Source: CALXOD01 sp964402715 (GTDB taxonomy: Bacteria > Verrucomicrobiota > Lentisphaeria > Victivallales > Victivallaceae). Taken from it: DNA of 64,000 nt. Below the pieces are notes generated by a model that searched no databases, was not told where the DNA came from, and worked only from the letters and a program-made list of their open reading frames with translations. The translations under genes and the position numbers were made by a program. Of this stretch, positions 9,168-16,245 are shown in pieces. The stretch lies in contig CAYODJ010000003.1 of the NCBI GenBank assembly GCA_964402715.1, positions 40,538 to 104,537 on the forward strand, given 5' to 3'. The first letter of the stretch is position 1, and every line of letters begins with the position of its first letter.

Positions 9168-9851
9168 TCAACGATCCGCCTGTTCACCGAAGTCACAAAT
9201 GCGGCAATGACGACAATCCATGCCCTGCGGCGGAACATAGACACTGCCGCGTTTAACGGAACTCCTGAAATTCAAGTAGTTCATGCCCGCCAGCAAAACG
9301 CCGACAACGATGAACGCACCGGGAGCGCTCGACGGCAACAGAAAATCCACCGTCCAACCGGTGATGATTTTGACTTCGAACATAGATCCTGTGCTCAAAA
9401 ACTCGCGGATGATGCCCGTAACTGTTAAAGTGAACGTGAAACCGAGCCCCATGCCGAGTCCGTCCAGAAGCGAGCGGATCGGATTATTCTTCGAGGCGAA
9501 TGCCTCGGCGCGCCCCAAGACAATGCAATTGACGACTATCAGCGGGATGAAGATTCCAAGTGCATTATACAATTCAGGAGGCGAGTAGGCTCTCATGAGC
9601 AAATCTATGATCGTCACAAACGTGGCAATCACCACGATGTAGACTGGAATTCTGATCTTCTTGGGCACGATGGACGCGATGAGAGAAATGACCACATTGC
9701 TGCATAACAGAACAAAGGTGGTGGCCAGCCCCATCCCGAGTCCATTCGATGCGCTTGATGTTACGGCCAGAGTCGGGCATGTGCCGAGTACCAGCACCAA
9801 CACCGGATTTTCCCTCCACAGTCCTTTTGTGAAATCATTGAGCAAATTCAT
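9168..9851 (-). CDS. rnfE: Rnf complex membrane subunit RnfE
   Basis: This is an integral membrane subunit of the ion-translocating ferredoxin:NAD+ oxidoreductase. The 227-residue protein has six likely membrane spans. Family segments include NPVLVLVLGTCPTLAVT near the N-terminus and GIFIPLIVVNCIVLGRAEAF in the middle; the paired half-repeat is shared with RnfA. It is the last gene of rnfABCDGE, and its ATG overlaps the rnfG stop (ATGA, 9848-9851). The C-terminus is odd: after the last helix comes a short tail containing DCRHCRICDFGE, a CxxCxxC cluster that I do not know from classical RnfE/RsxE. Confidence 0.93.
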   Translation of the reverse strand: MNLLNDFTKGLWRENPVLVLVLGTCPTLAVTSSASNGLGMGLATTFVLLCSNVVISLIASIVPKKIRIPVYIVVIATFVTIIDLLMRAYSPPELYNALGIFIPLIVVNCIVLGRAEAFASKNNPIRSLLDGLGMGLGFTFTLTVTGIIREFLSTGSMFEVKIITGWTVDFLLPSSAPGAFIVVGVLLAGMNYLNFRSSVKRGSVYVPPQGMDCRHCRICDFGEQADR

Positions 9852-10522
9852 TTGGATACTCCCAGCGATGATTCAACGGTTGCACGATTCTGCCCGAAAG
9901 CACGCGCGATCGACCATACCAGAGAAGTGACCGCGCGACTGGTGACGGTGGCTCCCGTATGAAACTCTATATCTCCGCCGTCCTTGCTCACCCGCCAGGG
10001 CTCCTCAACGGCTTTGCGCCCCGCAAATTGATCCAGAATCCGATTCGCCGGAATCCCGGCATCCACAGCCCCCGATCCTCTGAGGAACGTTGCGACAGTT
10101 TTTATCCGTTTGCGCTCGCAGACAACCGTTCCAAGTCCCGGCGTTTCGCTTTGACGCGTAATCAACACGGTACGCACCGTTCCGTCCAAATCCAAGCCGA
10201 CCAGACCCTCGATGGCACCGCCATATCCCAGCTTATTGCTCCCCTTTCCGGCAAAACCGACCAGCTTACCATCTCTGGTCGCTCCGTAGAAAATCACATC
10301 GTTGCCGTCCTGATCGGAAATCGTGATCGTGTTCGACGCCGGCTGATTGTCAAACGGCGGAAGCACCATCTTCAACGCCTGATTGATGGCATTCTGCTCG
10401 GCCGCAACAATCGGCGCCGCAGTCAGGCGCGATACAAACGCCAGAGCCAGCGCCGCCACCAGCCCGATGCCTGCAAGGAACATTCCCAAGACATAAATAT
10501 TTTCGGTTTCTTTTATTTTCAT
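9848..10522 (-). CDS. rnfG: Rnf complex subunit RnfG, covalent FMN protein
   Basis: RnfG is a membrane-anchored electron carrier with covalently bound FMN on the outer face of the Rnf complex. The 224-residue protein has one N-terminal membrane anchor (about 10-32) and then the FMN-binding domain. The GLGTVV segment and the flavinylation motif TGATVTSRAV near residue 190 are visible. The Thr of GATVT is the expected phosphoester attachment site. It lies 9 bp downstream of rnfD and overlaps rnfE by 4 bp. Flavinylation needs an ApbE enzyme, which is not in this window. Confidence 0.93.
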   Translation of the reverse strand: MKIKETENIYVLGMFLAGIGLVAALALAFVSRLTAAPIVAAEQNAINQALKMVLPPFDNQPASNTITISDQDGNDVIFYGATRDGKLVGFAGKGSNKLGYGGAIEGLVGLDLDGTVRTVLITRQSETPGLGTVVCERKRIKTVATFLRGSGAVDAGIPANRILDQFAGRKAVEEPWRVSKDGGDIEFHTGATVTSRAVTSLVWSIARAFGQNRATVESSLGVSK

Positions 10523-10531
10523 AGCGTGATC

Positions 10532-11665
10532 TCACCCCCGTGCCCTGACATAACCGAACGGACGTTTAACACACCAGCGATCGATCAACGGCACCAATGC
10601 GTTCATGAATAGAATAGAAAAACTGACTCCTTCAGGGTAGTTTCCCCAAATACGAATGACGCTTGTGATTATCCCGCACCCGACTGCAAACACGACGCAG
10701 CCGGCGCATGTCATTGGAGATGAAACCATGTCAGTTGCCATAAAAATGGCGCCCAAAAGCAAACCGCCCGTCAACACATGAAAAAGAGGCGTGGGAGTCA
10801 CGCCCGGCAGAAAGTAATGTACTATCCCCGTGAATAGAGCGACGGTGCCGACATAACAGAGCGGAACACGCCAATTAATCAACCTCCAATAGATCAACAT
10901 GGCCGCGCCAATAAGCAACGCCAGCCCGGACGTTTCGCCGAGACACCCTCCCCGATTCCCCAAGAAATACTCGCGCAGCGTCGCGGAATTGTCCACTTTC
11001 GAAAAGTTGGACCGCGCTTCGGCAGTGTTGTCCAGCAGTTTCGGCGTCGTTTTGACAATGCCAAGCGGAGTGGCGCATGTCAGCGCGTCCACCGAAGCCC
11101 CGTTTTTAAGCTGCCGCCATTCCTCCTGATTGTAAAAGACCTTTGAATAGTCGCCTTCATCCAACCCCATTTTCGACGTCGGCACCCAGCACGTCATCGC
11201 AGCGGGGAATGCGATCAGCAGCCCGACGCGCGCCACCAGAGCAGGATTGAACGGGTTGTGACCGAGTCCGCCGTAAACCTGTTTGCCCAGCCAGATGGCA
11301 AGGAAAGCTCCGATCAGACATACGTAAAACGGAACGCCGGCGGACAAGTTCAACGCCAGCAGCAGACCGGTTAACGCCGCACTGCAATCGCGGACGGTGC
11401 CCCAGACCGGTTTTCTTGCTATTCTGCACCACAGAGCCTCGGCGCCGACGCAGAACAAGACGCAGTACAGCACGACACGCAATGCATTCACGCCAAAGAA
11501 GAGGAACGAGGCCAACACTGCGGGCGACAACGCCAGCATAACTTTCAACATGATCACCGGGACGCTCTCATTGGTTCTGACATGAGGCGAACTGCTCAGA
11601 ACCAATTCATCCCCCTTCGGCATTCTCAGTTCGGATTGCATATTTTTTTCATTCATTTTCTGCAT
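10532..11665 (-). CDS. rnfD: Rnf complex membrane subunit RnfD, covalent FMN
   Basis: RnfD (377 residues, about nine membrane spans) is the NqrB-like subunit that carries a second covalent FMN. Visible markers are GKQVYGGLGHNPFNPALVAR, the flavinylation segment DALTCATPLG (Thr in T-C-A-T) and FMATDMVSSPMTCAG. The start codon gives a 40-residue cytoplasmic leader before the first helix. An alternative ATG lies three codons in, and neither has a strong ribosome binding site. rnfC ends 29 bp upstream and rnfG begins 9 bp downstream. Confidence 0.93.
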   Translation of the reverse strand: MQKMNEKNMQSELRMPKGDELVLSSSPHVRTNESVPVIMLKVMLALSPAVLASFLFFGVNALRVVLYCVLFCVGAEALWCRIARKPVWGTVRDCSAALTGLLLALNLSAGVPFYVCLIGAFLAIWLGKQVYGGLGHNPFNPALVARVGLLIAFPAAMTCWVPTSKMGLDEGDYSKVFYNQEEWRQLKNGASVDALTCATPLGIVKTTPKLLDNTAEARSNFSKVDNSATLREYFLGNRGGCLGETSGLALLIGAAMLIYWRLINWRVPLCYVGTVALFTGIVHYFLPGVTPTPLFHVLTGGLLLGAIFMATDMVSSPMTCAGCVVFAVGCGIITSVIRIWGNYPEGVSFSILFMNALVPLIDRWCVKRPFGYVRARG

Positions 11666-11694
11666 CGGTTTCCATCAATAGATTAGGCCGCACA

Positions 11695-13032
11695 TCACTG
11701 GTTCTTCTTGGCAAGTTTACGTACTTCCGCCTTCCCCCGTCTGAAGTGTTGCACCAGAGGGCGATGCGCAGGGCAGACATAAGCGCATGAACCACATTCA
11801 ATACAATCCATCAGATGATTATGTGCCGCAATGGCAAATTTCTCACTCTCGATTGCGGTGGCCAACGCGCCCGGATTCAGATTCATCGCACACACAGACA
11901 GGCAGCGCCCGCAGCGAATGCACCCCGTGGATTCATACTGCCGCACCATCGTCGTTGGCAGCAGCAAGATGCCGGAGGTATTTTTCATAACCGTCACATC
12001 GAAAGACCTCTGCGCAAACCCCATCATCGGACCGCCAAGAATCGCCTTGCCCGGTTCGCACGTCACTCCGCCCGACAATTCAATCGGCACTCGGATCGGC
12101 GTTCCGATACGGCAGCGCCAGTTGCCTGGATTGCGGATAGCCTCGCCGGTGACGGTGGTGATGCGTTCAATCAGGGGTTCCCCCCGCAACACGGCCGCGG
12201 CACAGGCGGCAGCCGTGCCGACGTTTTGAACTACACAACCGGCATCCATCGGCAATCCCCCGGCCGGCACCTTGCGTCGCGCGATCGCGTAGATCAGCTG
12301 CTTTTCGGCGCCCTGCGGATAGCGCACCTTGAGGCCGACCACCTGCACACCGTAATCACCCGCCTTCTTCAAAAGCGCCTCGATAGCATCGGTTTTATTG
12401 ATCTCGACGCCGACACAGATATTCTCAACACCGAGAATTCTTCCGCAGATGGCGGCTCCGATCAGAACCGATTCCGGATTCTCCAACATCAGCCGATGAT
12501 CCGCAGTGAGATAAGGCTCGCACTCGGCACCGTTCAGAATCAGGTAGTCTATCTTCTTGTCCGGCGGCGGCGAAAGTTTGACATGGGTGGGGAAAGCCGC
12601 CCCCCCCATTCCGACTATGCCTGAATCCGCAATGCGCTGTCTCAGGCTCTCTGGAGAAGAGCTCCTCCAGTCCAGCGACGGCGGCAAATCGCACCATGCG
12701 TCCTCCCCGTCAGAATCAATGCGCACCGCAGGAACCGCAGTGCCCATGGGTCCGGGCACGTCCTCAATCGCCACGACCTTCCCGCTGGTGGGGGAATGCA
12801 AAGGCACCGACACAAAGCCGCTCGCTTCCGCAATCCTCTCACCTTTCTTAACAACCTGACCCGGCTTGACTGTAACTTTAGGCGGAGCACCGATATTCTG
12901 CGCAACAATGACCCGGTATTCGCTCTGCAACGGCACGTTGCGAACCGCAGATCCGCTTGAAAGCGCCTTCCCATCGCCGGACGGATGAACCCCGCCCTTG
13001 AACGTGGCGATCTTGTAACCCATCTCATTCAT
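11695..13032 (-). CDS. rnfC: Rnf complex subunit RnfC, NADH/FMN and Fe-S protein
   Basis: RnfC is the peripheral subunit that exchanges electrons with NAD(H). I start it at the ATG at 13032, which overlaps the rnfB stop as ATGA (13029-13032). The longer open frame reaching 13455 is only the shadow of rnfB. The product has 445 residues. An N-terminal biotinyl-like domain (KPGQVVKKGERIAEASGF and SPTSGKVVAIED) is followed by the FMN/NADH domain (ILNGAECEPYLTADHRLMLE) and a SLBB segment. Two 4Fe-4S motifs follow, CIRCGRCLSVCAMNLNP and CIECGSCAYVCPAHRPL. The N-terminal Cys/Gly-rich extension seen in some proteobacterial RnfC is absent, and the C-terminal Ala/Lys repeat tail is also absent. Confidence 0.93.
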   Translation of the reverse strand: MNEMGYKIATFKGGVHPSGDGKALSSGSAVRNVPLQSEYRVIVAQNIGAPPKVTVKPGQVVKKGERIAEASGFVSVPLHSPTSGKVVAIEDVPGPMGTAVPAVRIDSDGEDAWCDLPPSLDWRSSSPESLRQRIADSGIVGMGGAAFPTHVKLSPPPDKKIDYLILNGAECEPYLTADHRLMLENPESVLIGAAICGRILGVENICVGVEINKTDAIEALLKKAGDYGVQVVGLKVRYPQGAEKQLIYAIARRKVPAGGLPMDAGCVVQNVGTAAACAAAVLRGEPLIERITTVTGEAIRNPGNWRCRIGTPIRVPIELSGGVTCEPGKAILGGPMMGFAQRSFDVTVMKNTSGILLLPTTMVRQYESTGCIRCGRCLSVCAMNLNPGALATAIESEKFAIAAHNHLMDCIECGSCAYVCPAHRPLVQHFRRGKAEVRKLAKKNQ

Positions 13033-13862
13033 GCCTTCTCCACCTCCGCAGCTTCTCTTTCCTGTGTAAAAGGTATCGCTCGCAGACACCCTGTCGGGCA
13101 CCCGACTCCAGCCACCTCCTCGGCGCTGGGTGCAGAAGCTGAATAATTGACCTTGGCAAGGAAACCGGTGATTTCCATTTTCTCCGGCATGGCTCTGGCA
13201 CACTTCCGGCAACCGATGCAAGGAGCGTCGCAGAACTTCCTTTTCGTTGCGCCGTTGGCGGGGGAATTGCAGAACACGTGGAAAGGCGCGTCCGCCGGCA
13301 CCAGCTTGATCAAACCGCGGGGGCATGTCCTCACGCACTTCCCGCATCCGACACACAGGCCGGTATGCACAAACGCCAGACCGTTGCGGATCTCGATGGC
13401 TCCGAACGGACAGGCATGTGCACAGCTGGACATGCCCAGGCAGCCATATGCGCACCCCTTGGGCCCGCCGGCAATCATCGATGCCGACACGCAGTCAGTC
13501 ACGCCGTTGTAACGAACCACTGTCTTCATCTTGGATCGGTCACCACTGCATGTGACCACCGCTACCTGCTTGAACTCACCTCCGGCCTCGATGCCCAGCA
13601 CGCGTGCAATGGCGCTCACTGTCTCACGGGAACTGACCGGACATTTCCCCGGCGAGTTCTCGCCGTCAACAACCGACTTGGCGAAATCAGCGCATCCGGC
13701 TTTGCCGCAGCCGCCGCAGTTCGCGTTCGGCAGCAGTTCGGTGATCAATTCGACTCGCTGATCTGTTTCAACACGGAAGAATTTTGCGAAAAAACCGATG
13801 ACGCAGCCCAGGAGCAACCCTGTGGCCGTCATCGTCAGAGCAGCAACAACAAAAGAGACCAT
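13029..13862 (-). CDS. rnfB: Rnf complex subunit RnfB, polyferredoxin
   Basis: RnfB receives electrons from ferredoxin. I chose the second ATG (13862): the first ATG (13871) abuts the purine-rich AAGGGAAGG with no spacing, whereas 13862 has AGGA at 8 nt. Counting from the first ATG, the protein has a membrane anchor (about 5-30) and the Fe-S domain Cys52, 55, 60, 77 (NCGGCGKAGC...GKCP). Ferredoxin-like clusters follow, including CVGCGKCVRTCP. A further cluster near the C-terminus reads CIGCRKCARAMP: the fourth ligand of the CxxCxxCxxxCP pattern is Met (position 228) instead of Cys. The DNA codon is clearly ATG. The gene overlaps rnfC by 4 bp, and rnfA ends 50-60 bp upstream. Confidence 0.92.
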   Translation of the reverse strand: MVSFVVAALTMTATGLLLGCVIGFFAKFFRVETDQRVELITELLPNANCGGCGKAGCADFAKSVVDGENSPGKCPVSSRETVSAIARVLGIEAGGEFKQVAVVTCSGDRSKMKTVVRYNGVTDCVSASMIAGGPKGCAYGCLGMSSCAHACPFGAIEIRNGLAFVHTGLCVGCGKCVRTCPRGLIKLVPADAPFHVFCNSPANGATKRKFCDAPCIGCRKCARAMPEKMEITGFLAKVNYSASAPSAEEVAGVGCPTGCLRAIPFTQEREAAEVEKA

Positions 13863-13921
13863 CGTCCGCATCCTTCCCTTACATAGAACAACACAGGGGA
13901 ATCAACTTTCCCTCCCACCGA

Positions 13922-14515
13922 TCAGCACAGTCCGGAAAACCCGACGAAAGCCATTGCAAGAATTCCTGCTGTGATCAAGGCAATGGACGTGCCCTGAAAC
14001 GGTCTGGGGATATCCGACAACTCCAACCGTTCCCTGAGACTTGCGAACAAAAGCAAAGCCAACGCAAATCCTATTCCTGAGAACGCTCCGAAAATCGTGG
14101 CATCCAGGACACTTCTTTCCGCCTTCGCGTTCAGCGTGGCAACGCCGAGCACCGCGCAGTTGGTAGTGATGAGCGGCAGATATATGCCGAGAGCCTTGTA
14201 CAGCGGCTGACTGACCTTCTGCAAAATGATCTCCACAACCTGCACCAGGGATGCTATGACCAATATGAAGAGGATGATCTGCAGAAATTCAAGATGAACA
14301 ATAACGCCGCCAGGCAGCGCGATCCTCAGAAGATAATTGGAAATCATGGAAGTCAGCGCCGACGCCAAGGTCATGACAAAGACAACTGCGCCTGACATTC
14401 CCATTGCCGTCTCAAGGCGCTTCGATACGCCGAGGAACGGACAGATCCCCAGGAAACGCGACAGCACAAAATTGTAGACCAGCACCGCTCCGATCGTCAA
14501 CTCCAGATATTTCAT
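13922..14515 (-). CDS. rnfA: Rnf complex membrane subunit RnfA
   Basis: RnfA is the six-helix membrane subunit, paired with RnfE, in the electron-transfer and ion-translocation core. The 197-residue length is normal. Typical segments are NFVLSRFLGICPFLGVSK at the N-terminus and LGIYLPLITTNCAVLGVA in the fourth helix, each with the conserved membrane cysteine thought to ligate a shared Fe-S cluster with RnfE. The start has GAGGAA 7 nt upstream. It is the first gene of rnfABCDGE, about 70 bp downstream of a consensus promoter. Confidence 0.95.
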   Translation of the reverse strand: MKYLELTIGAVLVYNFVLSRFLGICPFLGVSKRLETAMGMSGAVVFVMTLASALTSMISNYLLRIALPGGVIVHLEFLQIILFILVIASLVQVVEIILQKVSQPLYKALGIYLPLITTNCAVLGVATLNAKAERSVLDATIFGAFSGIGFALALLLFASLRERLELSDIPRPFQGTSIALITAGILAMAFVGFSGLC

Positions 14516-14585
14516 TAGTCATTCCTCTGCGTTCGCCATCCAGATGGACGGAATGCCACCGCATACCGCCCTCGCACGGCCGTCT

Positions 14586-14614
14586 AATATAGCCGATGCA
14601 GGCCTGTTTGTCAA
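14586..14614 (-). promoter_or_regulatory. sigma-70-type promoter of the rnf operon
   Basis: On the minus strand TTGACA (14609-14614) is followed by a 17-nt spacer and TATATT (14586-14591). This matches the bacterial housekeeping consensus in 11 of 12 positions, and the spacing is ideal. Transcription would start near 14579 and give a 5' leader of about 65 nt before rnfA. Confidence 0.8.
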
Positions 14615-15215
14615 GACAACCGGGGGCGTCGGATCAGAATCCGCCGCGCGGCTGCCGTCTGAACTTCAGCATGATTGCACCGCACAGCCCCATGAGACGT
14701 GAGACATGAAGGATGCCCATACAGCGGGACGTAATTCCGAACGCGACAGAACCGCCCACGATATGACGGGGACTCGGCACATGTGCGTGAGAATTCGCAG
14801 TCTTTGCGAAGGTGATTTAGAAAGGGACGAGAGCTGCGGCTCTGCCGAGGCAGCCGACGGCTGCCCGGGAGGAACCGCCACCGTGCAGACAGACTGTCTC
14901 CGGTCAGAAGCAAGCGCGCACGGAATATCAGACGCTGTCGGAGAACTGCAAATCTTCCGGTTGATTACTTATGACAGATAGCAGCCGTACCATAACATCT
15001 TGGAAGCGGCCGTTTCTCGCCGCTATATTGAGCCCGCTTTCCTGATTTTCCGAAGCCGGCCTTTCACAACGAGTCTGCCTCATATCGGAGCAGATCCATC
15101 GAGAACACCCGTTCCGAAGCTGCTTCCATGCGGTCAGGGCCGGATGCCGCACCACCGCATCGCGGGACGCTCCCGACGCGCAGACAGTTCCATGATCTTT
15201 CGCTGAGTAGCCGTG
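14615..15215. other. intergenic region, 0.6 kb, no gene seen
   Basis: The stretch between the rnf promoter and the zinc-finger protein gene has only short, unconserved frames on both strands. It contains a REP-like palindrome at 14831-14879, listed separately. Otherwise I see nothing I can name. Confidence 0.5.
14831..14879. repeat. REP-like palindromic element
   Basis: The core GGCAGCCGACGGCTGCC is a perfect 8-bp inverted repeat around one base. The overlapping segment CGGCTCTGCCGAGGCAGCCG also folds back on itself. It is followed by CGGGAGGAACCGCC. Related sequences lie in other gaps at 16085-16130, 28429-28476, 45518-45566 and, more weakly, 42571-42620. All keep a GCAnnC/GnnTGC core followed by C-rich then GGGCGGA-like flanks. 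No coding capacity is apparent. Confidence 0.45.
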
Positions 15216-15653
15216 CTATTCGAGCATGCTTTCCCGGCTGGCCTTATATTTCGACGTCGTAGGCACACCGCTCCCGATGTCCTTCTTAATTCCACTTGCG
15301 TTTCGTTCTATTTCTCTTCCCAACGTTTTCCTTTTCTCTTTCAGGTACTGGTTGACATCATCTTTGTTTCTGGTGTAGAAATAGCACGCCGTCGCCGCCA
15401 GGATAATCACGATTATCATGACAACAAATTTCTTGATCCGCTTTTTCGACTCGACACGATTCCGGCTCTCCATAACTTCATCGACCCTGACGGATGATTT
15501 TTTCGCATTATTCGCGCAGGCGCTTGAACAATAATTAGACCCGTTCTCGTGAACAATGCAATCGTTGCAAATCGGTTTCCCGCAGGCCGCACAACGCGTC
15601 ACCGCCTGGACATCTGGATGATTCAGACACACACTGTCAGAAATTTTCGCCAT
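15216..15653 (-). CDS. zinc-ribbon (B-box-like) single-pass membrane protein
   Basis: I place the start at the ATG at 15653, which has GGAG 9 nt upstream; a longer frame begins at 15719. The 145-residue product opens with a zinc-binding module: CLNHPDV, then RCAACGKPICNDC, then NYCSSACA. This order of Cys/His pairs is typical of B-box-type domains found in bacterial membrane proteins. A lysine-rich linker leads to a single membrane span (KFVVMIIVIILAATACYFY). A charged tail with a coiled-coil-like KEKRKTLGREIER segment follows. The likely topology is an N-terminal cytoplasmic zinc finger with a tail on the other side. Function is unknown, and no operon partner is evident. Confidence 0.75.
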   Translation of the reverse strand: MAKISDSVCLNHPDVQAVTRCAACGKPICNDCIVHENGSNYCSSACANNAKKSSVRVDEVMESRNRVESKKRIKKFVVMIIVIILAATACYFYTRNKDDVNQYLKEKRKTLGREIERNASGIKKDIGSGVPTTSKYKASRESMLE

Positions 15654-15877
15654 CGCCGTAATCTCCATATTGTTGTGGGTTACAGGTGCGGGGATCTCCC
15701 CGCCGATACGGAAATTCACAGTTTAGAATGAACAAATCGGATTTGACGTCATGTGATTGTCGCGGTCAAACAATCCTAGTTGACAGACACAGCATCGATG
15801 ACACCGCCTCACCGATTGATTCTGCACAGATCAGGACCAATTTAAGAAAGCTGAACAGATCGCAGGGAAGATAATAC

Positions 15878-16030
15878 ATGAAAACAGGAAAATCAATCTT
15901 CGAAGCGATTGAAATTGTCAGAAAGGAGATTCAGGAGAATCACCTGAAGAACCGTTCCGACGGTCCGCGGAATGTGATGAATACGTTTCTGAACGCGGAA
16001 GCCGACACGATCTGGCGGCGTCCCGGGTAA
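15878..16030 (+). CDS. 50-codon ORF, small protein or gene remnant
   Basis: An ATG at 15878 with a purine-rich AGGGAAG about 7 nt upstream opens a 50-codon frame ending at TAA 16028-16030. The peptide starts MKTGKSIFEAIEIVRKEI and contains NVMNTFLNAEADTIW. It is amphipathic and acidic/basic mixed, with no signal peptide. The gap around it has lost coding order, and AEAD-type segments occur near the N-terminus of some IS256-like transposases, so it may be the first 50 residues of a degraded transposase. A free-standing small protein is equally possible. Confidence 0.35.
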   Translation: MKTGKSIFEAIEIVRKEIQENHLKNRSDGPRNVMNTFLNAEADTIWRRPG

Positions 16031-16084
16031 CCGTCACATATTTTTCGCACATTCAGCTCTGATTGACCATAAACCGCAGATGCG

Positions 16085-16130
16085 ACTTTGGTTCTGCCGG
16101 AGCAACCGGCGGCTGCGCGGGCGGAACAAG
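16085..16130. repeat. REP-like palindromic element
   Basis: The core GCAACCGGCGGCTGC is an imperfect palindrome flanked by TTCTGCCGGA and GCGGGCGGAA. The arrangement is the same as the element at 14831-14879. It sits in the 215-bp gap downstream of the 50-codon ORF and downstream (3') of the debranching enzyme gene. Confidence 0.4.
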
Positions 16131-16245
16131 ACCACAACGAAATGAAAAGACGGAAACGCATGACCCTGAAGAATCAGAAAAACAAGCCCGATACGGTGAC
16201 GAGCATGGCTGGCGCTGAAACTTATGGAACGACCGTGTGCCCGGG

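Noticed and set aside
13033..13455. N-terminal extension of the rnfC frame
   Set aside because: This part is rnfB read in another frame; rnfC begins at the ATGA overlap at 13032.
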